Positions 36,323 to 44,366 of a DNA stretch of 64,000 nt are shown here, piece by piece. The notes below the pieces were generated by a model. It was not told the DNA's origin and ran no database searches. It saw only the letters and a list, made by a program, of their open reading frames with translations. The position numbers and the translations under genes are program-made. The DNA is from Acidobacteriota bacterium. Its GTDB lineage: Bacteria; Acidobacteriota; Vicinamibacteria; Vicinamibacterales; CAVVIG01. The stretch's first letter is position 1; the number at the start of each line of letters is the position of its first letter. The DNA is taken from assembly GCA_020850715.1 (NCBI GenBank), contig JADZED010000081.1:1-64000 (forward strand). The letters run 5' to 3'.

Positions 36323-36595
36323 TCAGGAGGCCAGACGGGCGCTGGCCTCGACGATCCGCCGTTCCACTTCCTTGATGGCTTCGGCCAGTTGAACGCGCCG
36401 CCGCTCGTGCGTCGTGGCCGCGAGCTGATGGTCCAGTTCCAGCCGCGCCAGCTTCAGCGATTCCAGCGTGCGGGCGTGCTCGGGGTTCACCCGCTCGTCC
36501 TTGCGGCGCGTTCTCGTGCGGCCGCGCTCGACCTCTTCCATCCGTTCCTGGATGCGACTCTCAGCGTCGATCAATCCTTCGCCGGCATCTCCCAT
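36323..36595 (-). CDS. Small charged coiled-coil protein
   Basis: A 90-residue, strongly helical, charged protein of unknown function (for example AESRIQERMEEVERGRTRTRRKDE and KLARLELDHQLAATTHERRRVQ). Heptad-like spacing suggests a coiled coil. The ATG at 36595 follows a GGAG ribosome-binding site; a TTG three bases upstream is less likely. It is divergent from the Lhr helicase across 51 bp and has no operon partner. Confidence 0.6.
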   Translation of the reverse strand: MGDAGEGLIDAESRIQERMEEVERGRTRTRRKDERVNPEHARTLESLKLARLELDHQLAATTHERRRVQLAEAIKEVERRIVEASARLAS

Positions 36596-36608
36596 CAAAC
36601 GATCTCCA

Positions 36609-36638
36609 TTGTGAAAGCGCGTACATGGCCATTATAAG
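36609..36638 (+). promoter_or_regulatory. Candidate promoter of the Lhr helicase gene
   Basis: TTGTGA (36609-36614), an 18-bp spacer and TATAAG (36633-36638). The GTG start at 36647 lies 8 bp after the -10, so the transcript would start at or within a base or two of the start codon. Confidence 0.45.
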
Positions 36639-36646
36639 ATCCCGGC

Positions 36647-39600
36647 GTGGCCGCGCGTTCGACTTTCGATCCGCTCGCGAGGTTTCATCCCGCCGTCCGC
36701 GTGTGGTTCACCGCGGCGTTCGGCGCGCCGACGCCGCCGCAGAGGCTCGGCTGGCCGCCGATCGCCCGCGGCGAGTCGTCGCTCATCGTGGCGCCGACGG
36801 GCAGCGGCAAGACGCTCGCCGCGTTTCTCTGGTGCCTGGATCGGCTCATGTTCGCGCCGGCGCCGTCGAGCGCGCGGCGTTGTCGAGTTCTTTACGTCTC
36901 GCCGCTCAAGGCGCTCGCCGTCGACGTCGAGCGCAACCTGCGCGCCCCGCTGGCCGGCATCGCCGGGATCGCGGCCGCGCGCGGGGATCGCTTCGTGAGC
37001 CCGACGATCGCGATCCGCACCGGCGATACGCCGCAGCTCGAGCGGGCGCGCTTTCAGCGCCAGCCGGCCGACATCCTGATCACGACGCCCGAATCGCTGT
37101 TCCTCCTCCTCACCTCGAACGCGCGCGATGCGCTCGGTTCGATCGACACCGTCATCGTCGACGAGATCCATGCGCTGGTGCCGACCAAGCGCGGCGCGCA
37201 CCTGGCGCTGTCGCTCGAGCGCCTGGCCTGCGCGTGCACCCGGCCGCCGCAGCGCATCGGCCTCTCGGCAACGCAGCGGCCGCTCGAGGAGGTGGCACGG
37301 TTTCTCGGCGGCATCGAGACGCACCCGCGCGGCGCCCGCACGCCGCGCCGGCCGCCAAGGGGGCGCGCGGCCCTGAGCGCGTTCGACGAAGCGCGGATCG
37401 ACGCCGAGATCGCCGCCGAGTTCACGGCGCCGGGACGCCGGGCGCGCCAGCGGGCGGTCACCATCATCGACGCCGGACGCCGGAAGGCGCTGAAGTTGAC
37501 GATCGAGGTCCCGATCGAGAACATGGCCCGGCCGCCGGCGGGCGATGCAGGCGGCCCGGGGCCGTCGATCTGGTCGGCGATTCACCCGCGGCTGCTGGAG
37601 CTGATCCGGGCCCACCGCTCGACGCTCATCTTCGTCAACAGCCGGCGGCTGGCCGAGCGGCTCGCCGGCGCGGTGAACGCGCTCGCCGGCGGCACGCTCG
37701 TGCGCTCGCATCACGGATCGATCGCCCGCGCACAGCGGGTCGAGATCGAAGAGCAGCTCAAGGCGGGCGCGCTCCGGGCGCTGGTCGCCACCTCCTCGCT
37801 CGAGCTCGGCATCGACATGGGCGCCGTCGATCTCGTCGTGCAGATCGAGGCGCCGCCCAGCGTCGCGAGCGGACTGCAGCGGATCGGGCGGGGCGGACAC
37901 CGGATCGACGCGGTCAGCGAGGGGGTGATCTTCCCGAAGTTCCGCGGCGACCTGGTCGCATGCGCCGCGGTGGCGCGCGCGATGCACCACGGCGAGGTGG
38001 AAGCGACCCGCTACCCGCGCAATCCGCTCGACGTGCTCGCGCAGCAGATCGTCGCGATGGCGGCAATGGACGGCTGGCGTACCGATGCGCTCTTCGATCT
38101 CGTCCGCAGCGCCGCGTCGTTCGCGGATCTGAGCCGGACCGTGTTCGACGGCGTGCTCGACATGCTGTCGGGCCGCTACCCGTCAGACGAGTTCGCGGCG
38201 CTCCGGCCGCGCATCACGTGGGACCGAGCGGCCGGCACGATCGCCGCCCGCGAGGGCGCGCGGCGCGTGGCAATCGCCAACGGCGGCACCATTCCCGACC
38301 GCGGGCTGTACGGCGTGTTCCTCGCGGGCGCGCCGCCCGGCGCCGCGCGCGTCGGCGAGCTCGACGAGGAAATGGTGTTCGAGAGCCGCGTCGGCGAGAC
38401 GTTCGTGCTGGGCGCCTCGACGTGGCGGATCCAGGAGATCACGCACGACCGCGTGGTGGTCTCGCCTGCGCCCGGCGAGCCCGGCAGGATGCCGTTCTGG
38501 AAGGGCGATCGCGCAGGGCGGCCGCTGGAGCTCGGCCTCGCCATCGGCCGCCTCGTGCGCGATCTCGTCCGGCTGCCGCCGGAGGCGGCCGTCGCCCGGT
38601 TGACGCACGACCACGACCTGGATCGCCTCGCCGCCGACACTCTCCTGCGCTACCTCCGCGAGCAGGAACGGGCCACGCGCGCGCTGCCCGACGCCTCGAC
38701 CGTGATCGTCGAGCGCGTGCGCGACGAACTGGGCGACTGGCGCGTGTGCGTGCTCTCGCCGCGGGGCGGCCGGGTCCACGCGCCATGGGCCATGGCGGCG
38801 GCGGCGAAGATCCGGCAGCACACGGGCATCGAGGTCGAAACGCTCTGGGGCGACGATGGATTCGTCGTGCGGTTCCCGGATGTCGATCGACCGCCCGACC
38901 CGGCGCTGCTGCTGCCCGATCCGGTCGAGGTTCAGCCGCTGGTCGTCCGGCAGCTCGGCGCGACGGCGCTCTTCGCGGCTCGATTCCGCGAGAATGCCGC
39001 GCGCTCCCTGCTGCTGCCGAAGCGGCGGCCCGGCATGCGCGCGCCGCTCTGGCAGCAGCGCAAGCGGGCAGCCGACCTGCTCGCCGTCGCGGCGCGCTTC
39101 GGCTCGTTTCCCGTCCTGCTGGAAACCTATCGCGAATGTCTTCGCGACTTCTTCGACATGCCCGCGCTCGCCGCCACCCTCGCCGGCATCCGCAGCCGGC
39201 GCATTCGTGTCGTGACCGTCGACTCCGGGCAGCCGTCGCCGTTTGCGGCGTCGCTGCTCTTCAGCTACGTCGCCAGCTTCATCTACGACGGCGACGCACC
39301 GCTGGCCGAGCGGCGGGCGCAGGCGCTCGCCGTCGATCAGGCACAGCTGCGCGAGCTCATCGGCGACACGGAGCTGCGTGAGCTGCTGGACGCCGCGGCA
39401 ATGGAGGCCGTCGAACGCCAGCTCCAGCGCGCCGACGACAGACACCGCGCGCGCAGCGCCGACGGCCTGCACGACATGCTGCTGGGCCTCGGCGACCTCA
39501 GCCGGCAGGAGATCCAGGAACGCACCGCGCTGCCGGAATGGGCGGCAGAGGTCGATGCCCTCGAGCGCGCCGGCCGCATCGTCGAGATCGCGATCGCGGG

Positions 39601-41287
39601 AGAACCGCGGTACATCGCGGTCGAGGACGCCGCCCGTTTCCGGGACGCGCTCGGGCTCCCTCTCCCGCCCGGGCTGCCTCCCGCGCTGCTCGAGCCGGCC
39701 CGCGATCCGCTCGGCAACCTCGCGCGCCGCTACGCGCGCACGCATGCCCCATTCACGACGGCCGACTTCGCGGCGCGTTACGCGCTGGATCCCGCGAGCG
39801 GCGAAGCCGTGCTCGCACGGCTGGCATCGGAAGGGCTCCTGGTCGAAGGCGAGTTCCGCCCGGGCGGGACGCGGCGCGAATGGACCGATGCGGGCGTGCT
39901 GCGCCTGCTGCGCCGGCGATCGCTGGCCAAGCTGCGCCAGGAAGTCGAACCGGTCGATCAGGCGGCGCTCGGCCGGCTCGTGACGACGTGGCAGGGGCTG
40001 GTCGAACCTCGCCAGGGCGCCGACGCGCTGCTCGACGCGATCGAGCAGCTGCAGGGCGCGCCGCTGGCCGCGTCGATCCTCGAAACCGACATCCTTCCGG
40101 CGCGAGTCGAGGGGTACGATCCCGCCGATCTCGATGCCATCGCCGCCGCCGGCGAGGTCGTGTGGGTGGGCGTCGAGCCGCTGGGGGAACGCGACGGACG
40201 CCTCGCGCTGTACCTCGCGGGCCATCTCGGCGACCTGCGCCTTCCGGCCGGCCCGGACGGCAGCCTCGAGCGCCAGCCGGCGCACCCGCTCTCCGAGCGC
40301 GAGGCGCGCATCGTCGAGATTCTACGGGAGCGCGGCGCGCTGTTCTTCGGTCCGCTCCATGACGCGGCGGGCGGCGGCTATCCCGGAGAAACGGTGAACG
40401 CCATCTGGAATCTGGTGTGGCGCGGCATCCTCACCAACGACACGTTGCACGCGCTGCGCGCGTTCACGCGCGCGCGGCCCCGTTCCCGGCGCCAGACACG
40501 GCGTGAGCGGCCGGCGGCGCCGTCCGCGTTCCGATCGCGCCTGCAGGCGCCGCCGTCGACCGAAGGTCGATGGACGCTCGTCCCAACCGCCGCCGGCGAT
40601 GCGGCGCCCGGGTCGAAGGCGGCCGTGACGCGGTGGTCGGCGGCGGCGGCACGGCAACTGCTCGCGCGGTACGGCGTGCTGACGCGCGAGGCGGTCGCGG
40701 CGGAAGGCATGCGCGGCGGCTTCGGCGCGATCTATCCCGCGCTGAAGGCGATGGAAGATGCCGGGCGGATCCGGCGCGGGTACTTCGTCGCCGGTCTCGG
40801 CGCCACGCAGTTCGCGCTGCCGGGCGCGCTCGATCGGCTGCGCACCCTGCGGGATGCGCCGGAGACGCCGGAAGCCGTCGCGCTCGCCGCCGCCGATCCC
40901 GCCAATCCGTACGGCGCCGCGCTGGCGTGGCCCGGCTCGGCCGGCGCCGCCGCTACCCGCCCCGCGCGAGCGGTGGGAGCAACGGTCATTCTCGTGGATG
41001 GCGCGCTCGCCGCGTTCCTGTCGCGCGGCGAGCGGCAGCTCCTGACGTGGCTGCCCGATGCCGAACCGGTGCGCGGCCGCGTCGCGCGGGCAATCGCGCG
41101 CGCTCTCTTGGATCGGGCGCGGGCGGGGGGCGACGCCCCGCGCGGCATGCTGCTCGAGGAGATCGACGGCGCGCCGCCAGCGCTGCACCCCATCGCACCG
41201 TACCTGATTGAAGCCGGCTTTCTGGCGGGCGCGCTGGGGCTGGCGGTGAATCCCAGGAGCTTGAATATCGAGGAGGCCAGGCGGTGA
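36647..41287 (+). CDS. lhr: Large helicase-related protein Lhr (superfamily 2)
   Basis: A full-length Lhr ATP-dependent 3'-5' DNA/RNA helicase of 1546 residues, close to the 1538 of E. coli. Walker A APTGSGKT is at residues 49-56 and the DEIH box at 172-175, followed by LSATQRP (motif III), TSSLELGIDMG (motif V) and LQRIGRGGH (motif VI). These plus the winged-helix and Lhr domain form the core (to about 900), and the C-terminal half is the Lhr-CTD found in the long subfamily, rich in winged-helix-like segments. Lhr acts in DNA repair and is induced by damage in mycobacteria; in other species it pairs with metallophosphoesterase or exonuclease genes, none of which is adjacent here. The GTG at 36647 follows a TATAAG box by 8 bp. 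Confidence 0.95.
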   Translation: MAARSTFDPLARFHPAVRVWFTAAFGAPTPPQRLGWPPIARGESSLIVAPTGSGKTLAAFLWCLDRLMFAPAPSSARRCRVLYVSPLKALAVDVERNLRAPLAGIAGIAAARGDRFVSPTIAIRTGDTPQLERARFQRQPADILITTPESLFLLLTSNARDALGSIDTVIVDEIHALVPTKRGAHLALSLERLACACTRPPQRIGLSATQRPLEEVARFLGGIETHPRGARTPRRPPRGRAALSAFDEARIDAEIAAEFTAPGRRARQRAVTIIDAGRRKALKLTIEVPIENMARPPAGDAGGPGPSIWSAIHPRLLELIRAHRSTLIFVNSRRLAERLAGAVNALAGGTLVRSHHGSIARAQRVEIEEQLKAGALRALVATSSLELGIDMGAVDLVVQIEAPPSVASGLQRIGRGGHRIDAVSEGVIFPKFRGDLVACAAVARAMHHGEVEATRYPRNPLDVLAQQIVAMAAMDGWRTDALFDLVRSAASFADLSRTVFDGVLDMLSGRYPSDEFAALRPRITWDRAAGTIAAREGARRVAIANGGTIPDRGLYGVFLAGAPPGAARVGELDEEMVFESRVGETFVLGASTWRIQEITHDRVVVSPAPGEPGRMPFWKGDRAGRPLELGLAIGRLVRDLVRLPPEAAVARLTHDHDLDRLAADTLLRYLREQERATRALPDASTVIVERVRDELGDWRVCVLSPRGGRVHAPWAMAAAAKIRQHTGIEVETLWGDDGFVVRFPDVDRPPDPALLLPDPVEVQPLVVRQLGATALFAARFRENAARSLLLPKRRPGMRAPLWQQRKRAADLLAVAARFGSFPVLLETYRECLRDFFDMPALAATLAGIRSRRIRVVTVDSGQPSPFAASLLFSYVASFIYDGDAPLAERRAQALAVDQAQLRELIGDTELRELLDAAAMEAVERQLQRADDRHRARSADGLHDMLLGLGDLSRQEIQERTALPEWAAEVDALERAGRIVEIAIAGEPRYIAVEDAARFRDALGLPLPPGLPPALLEPARDPLGNLARRYARTHAPFTTADFAARYALDPASGEAVLARLASEGLLVEGEFRPGGTRREWTDAGVLRLLRRRSLAKLRQEVEPVDQAALGRLVTTWQGLVEPRQGADALLDAIEQLQGAPLAASILETDILPARVEGYDPADLDAIAAAGEVVWVGVEPLGERDGRLALYLAGHLGDLRLPAGPDGSLERQPAHPLSEREARIVEILRERGALFFGPLHDAAGGGYPGETVNAIWNLVWRGILTNDTLHALRAFTRARPRSRRQTRRERPAAPSAFRSRLQAPPSTEGRWTLVPTAAGDAAPGSKAAVTRWSAAAARQLLARYGVLTREAVAAEGMRGGFGAIYPALKAMEDAGRIRRGYFVAGLGATQFALPGALDRLRTLRDAPETPEAVALAAADPANPYGAALAWPGSAGAAATRPARAVGATVILVDGALAAFLSRGERQLLTWLPDAEPVRGRVARAIARALLDRARAGGDAPRGMLLEEIDGAPPALHPIAPYLIEAGFLAGALGLAVNPRSLNIEEARR

Positions 41288-41610
41288 CCGTTACCACAGA
41301 AGGAGACGCGGGCCTCCTGATTCGAAGCTGACGTGCCGGTCACGCGCGGATCGCGGCCGGCTTCGAGAAGCGCGGCAAGATTACCGGTCGGGCGCGCTCT
41401 TCACGCGGGCGACCGCCCGAAGAGCGCGCGTACGGAATGTCACGAGGCCGCGAACGTCTTCAGCGTACTCGCCGGCATGTTCGGCACCAAAGCGCTCAGT
41501 CAACATCGCCGGTTCGAAAGGAAGGACATCCCGACGACGCGGCGCAATGCTTTCCCGATCGCTGCCGGCGCGGGCGGACCGGAAAGCCGAAGCCTGCACG
41601 GTGACGACGA
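41288..41610. other. Noncoding 323-bp region between convergent genes
   Basis: No credible gene is seen here; the open frames that cross it are out of frame with any family and rich in arginine. It holds one strong hairpin (41392-41429), annotated separately, and otherwise nothing I recognise. Confidence 0.6.
41392..41429. terminator. Strong palindromic hairpin between lhr and the hydrolase gene
   Basis: GCGCGCTCTTC (41392-41402) pairs perfectly with GAAGAGCGCGC (41419-41429), and an inner GGGC/GCCC pair extends it. It lies between two convergent genes with no U tract on either side, so it may be a bidirectional transcription barrier or protect both 3' ends. Confidence 0.5.
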
Positions 41611-43179
41611 TCACATTTCCAGCGTCAGCTCGGCGCCAAAGAGCATCGTCCGGTCGTTGTCGCGGGCGGCCCATTTCAGCAGCGTGGCGAGACTCCGCTC
41701 GACGCGGCCCTGGAACCTCACGCCTCCGTTGACGACGACCGTGATCGGCTTCGAGAAATCGAACACGTCGGGCGACAGCAGCAGCGTGAACGCGGCCACG
41801 CCGTAGGACTGGACGGTGACCGTGTTGCCGCGCCGGACCGCATCGACGCGGCCCCACGGCCGGCGGCGATCGAACAGCAGCAGGGCGCCCGGCGGATTCG
41901 GTTCGAACGTGCCGGCCAGTTCGACCCGGCCGCTGCCGCGTGTCGCGACGATCGAAACGGCGGCGCCTGGCTCGAGCGCGGCCGCGGCGCGCAGCAGATC
42001 CTCGGCGTCCGCGCACGGCCGGCCGTTCACCGCCGCAATCGTATCGCCGGGCCGCAGCCCGAACCGCTCCGCGTTCGATCCAGGCTGAATCAGGCTCACC
42101 CGCGTCCCGGCGCCGACGATGCCGAAGGTGAACGAGAGATCCCGCTGGAGGACGTTCACGTCGGCCGTCAGGTCGGGGCGCGGCAGGCCAGCGGCGCCGG
42201 CGTTGCCGGCCAGCCGATCGACGACGAGCCAGGCGATCCGGCTGTGCGCATCGGTCCGGTCGGTCGACCAGGTGACGCGCGGCGGGTACGGATCGCGCGG
42301 GTGCTCGCGGACGAACGCTTCGAATCCCTCCTCGACCCGGGGCCACCATCGCGTGTCGTGGACGCCGTCGGGCTGCACGCGGTACTCGACGTCGACGCCG
42401 CGCCGTTGCAGGTGCTCGACCCAGGGCCCGACCGACGCCGCCGGGTAGAGCGGGTCGAGCCCTCCGTTGACGACAAACAGCGGCCGGTTCAGCAGGTTGT
42501 TGGGAAAGAGCTCGCCGATACGCAGGCTCGGACTCTCGAGCACCATCAGATGTCCGTTGAGCGCCAGGAAGCTCGAGAAGATGGTGGGCTGGCGCATGGC
42601 AAAGTAATAGGCGGCCGTCGCGCCGTCGGACACGCCGGCCAGGGCGATGTGGTTCTCGTCGACGTTGTAGGTCCGTTTGAGCGCATCGAGGATCGCGGCG
42701 AGGTTCTCTTCCTGCCGCTCGCTCCACCAGGGCGCGTCGCGCCACGCGAACGGCATGACGTAGATCTGTTCGGCGCCAGCGAGCGCACCGATCGTGCCGG
42801 CGCCGCGCGGCGCGCCGGTCTCGCGCCCCATCACGCCGCCGTGCAACTGCACGCGCACCTGATAGCGGCGCGAGGGATCGTAGGTGTCGGGCACCTCGAC
42901 GTGGTAGACGTAGGCCAGGCCGCCGGCCGACCGGCGGAGCCGGACCAGTCCGCGCGGAACGGAGCTTGCGTAGGAGCGTCCCCGACGGAGCCGCGTCCAG
43001 GCCTCGTCGAAGCCGATGCCGCCCTCGAGGATGCCGCGGGCCGCCGACTCGGCTTCATCCGGCGAGCGGGCGCGCCAGAACGCGGCGAACGGATCGGCCT
43101 GCCCGCCGAATCGCGCCGGCGGCAAGACGAGCGCCGCGGCCGCGAGCGACAGTGCCAGCGCAATTCCGCTCGTCTTCAT
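41611..43179 (-). CDS. Exported alpha/beta hydrolase with PDZ domain
   Basis: A 522-residue secreted or periplasmic serine hydrolase. The signal peptide is MKTSGIALALSLAAAALVLP. The hydrolase domain has an oxyanion-type QLHGGVMG segment, the nucleophile Ser184 in GVSDGA, an aspartate in VVNGGLDPLYP and a histidine in QPDGVHDTRWW, a full triad. A PDZ-like domain follows at about 345-430 (VSLIQPGSNAERFGLRPGDTIAAVNGRP), then a beta-rich C-terminus. The start at 43179 matches the signal peptide; a longer frame to 43218 overlaps the divergent promoter. Substrate unknown: peptide or ester are both possible. Confidence 0.78.
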   Translation of the reverse strand: MKTSGIALALSLAAAALVLPPARFGGQADPFAAFWRARSPDEAESAARGILEGGIGFDEAWTRLRRGRSYASSVPRGLVRLRRSAGGLAYVYHVEVPDTYDPSRRYQVRVQLHGGVMGRETGAPRGAGTIGALAGAEQIYVMPFAWRDAPWWSERQEENLAAILDALKRTYNVDENHIALAGVSDGATAAYYFAMRQPTIFSSFLALNGHLMVLESPSLRIGELFPNNLLNRPLFVVNGGLDPLYPAASVGPWVEHLQRRGVDVEYRVQPDGVHDTRWWPRVEEGFEAFVREHPRDPYPPRVTWSTDRTDAHSRIAWLVVDRLAGNAGAAGLPRPDLTADVNVLQRDLSFTFGIVGAGTRVSLIQPGSNAERFGLRPGDTIAAVNGRPCADAEDLLRAAAALEPGAAVSIVATRGSGRVELAGTFEPNPPGALLLFDRRRPWGRVDAVRRGNTVTVQSYGVAAFTLLLSPDVFDFSKPITVVVNGGVRFQGRVERSLATLLKWAARDNDRTMLFGAELTLEM

Positions 43180-43189
43180 GGACCAGGCG

Positions 43190-43197
43190 ACTATAAT
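43190..43197. promoter_or_regulatory. Shared symmetric -10 of two divergent genes
   Basis: ACTATAAT reads TATAAT on the plus strand (43192-43197, before the gene at 43217) and TATAGT on the minus strand (43195-43190, 10 bp before the hydrolase start at 43179). The two start codons are only 37 bp apart, so one bidirectional promoter core probably serves both genes. Confidence 0.55.
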
Positions 43198-43216
43198 CCG
43201 GCTGACACGGTCTGCC

Positions 43217-44350
43217 ATGCGTTTTCAGTCACCCGCCCGGGCGCACCGTCTCCTGATCGGCCCCGTCCTGCTGCTGCTGCTGTTGACGACCTCCAACAGC
43301 ACCGGCGTCGGCCAGAGCCGCGCGCCGATCGGGTTCGCGACGCGGGTTGCCCAGCTCTCGGAGTCCGGCGGCTACTTCGACACCGACAACCTCATTTCGA
43401 ACGAGACGTCGTACCTGCACGTGATCCCGGCGCTCGGCCAGATGGGCGTGAAGGGGGGCGCGTACATCGTCGTCGGCCCCGACCAGAACTTCAGCTACAT
43501 CGCACGCATCCGGCCTGCCATCGCCTTCATCATCGACGTCCGCCGCGACAACCTGCTGCTGCAGCTCCTGTTCAAGGCGCTCTTCTCGATGGCCGACACG
43601 CGCGCCGAGTACATCAGCCTGCTGTTCGGCCGGACGCCGCCGCCGCGCACCGACATCTGGAAGGCGGCGGAGATCGACAGCCTCGCGACCTACGTCGACG
43701 GCAAGCCGCCGGGGCCCGCCTCCGCGCAGGCCGCGATTGACGGGCGCGTCGACCGGGCGCTCGACACGTTCGGCGTGCCGCTGACGAGCGAGGATCGCAA
43801 CGTCATCCACGACTTCCACCACCGGTTCATCTCGGCCGGCCTCGGCCTGAAGTTCGAGAGCAAGGGACGGTCGCCCCGCAGCTACTATCCCACCTACCGC
43901 GAGCTGCTGCTCGAGACCGATCGCCAGGGGCACCAGTTGAACTTTCTCGCGTCGGAATCGGACTACGAGTACGTCCGCTGGATGCAGGCCCAGGATCTGA
44001 TCATCCCGGTCGTCGGCGATCTGGCCGGGCCGTCGGCCATCAATGCGATCTCGCGGTTCCTGCGGGAGCGCGGCGAGCAGCTCTCGGCCTTCTACGTTTC
44101 GAACGTCGAGTTCTACCTGTTCGGCGACGGCAAGTATCCGCAGTTCATCGACAACCTCAAGGGCATCCCTCGCGCACCCAACAGCGTGCTGATCCGATCC
44201 GTGTTCGGCAAGTACATCTCCATCGACACGATGCCCGGCTATTTCAGCACCCAGATGGTCCAGCCGATCGACGCGCTCGTCTCCGGGGACCCGGACAACG
44301 GCTATCGCAGCTACTACAGCGTCATCACCGCGGGCCGCCGGCAGCACTGA
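43217..44350 (+). CDS. Exported conserved protein of unknown function
   Basis: A 377-residue protein with an N-terminal signal or anchor (LLIGPVLLLLLLTTSNSTGVGQ). I recognise no catalytic motif with certainty. Distinctive segments are NLISNETSYLHVIPALGQMGVKGGAYIVVGPDQNFSYIARIRPAIAFIIDVRRDN and LSAFYVSNVEFYLFGDG, which recall the leptospiral LIC_10091 family, whose structure is methyltransferase-like; I give this only as a lead. It starts 20 bp after a perfect TATAAT and lies just before a polytopic membrane protein gene. Confidence 0.7.
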   Translation: MRFQSPARAHRLLIGPVLLLLLLTTSNSTGVGQSRAPIGFATRVAQLSESGGYFDTDNLISNETSYLHVIPALGQMGVKGGAYIVVGPDQNFSYIARIRPAIAFIIDVRRDNLLLQLLFKALFSMADTRAEYISLLFGRTPPPRTDIWKAAEIDSLATYVDGKPPGPASAQAAIDGRVDRALDTFGVPLTSEDRNVIHDFHHRFISAGLGLKFESKGRSPRSYYPTYRELLLETDRQGHQLNFLASESDYEYVRWMQAQDLIIPVVGDLAGPSAINAISRFLRERGEQLSAFYVSNVEFYLFGDGKYPQFIDNLKGIPRAPNSVLIRSVFGKYISIDTMPGYFSTQMVQPIDALVSGDPDNGYRSYYSVITAGRRQH

Positions 44351-44366
44351 CGGGCGGCGAACCTCG

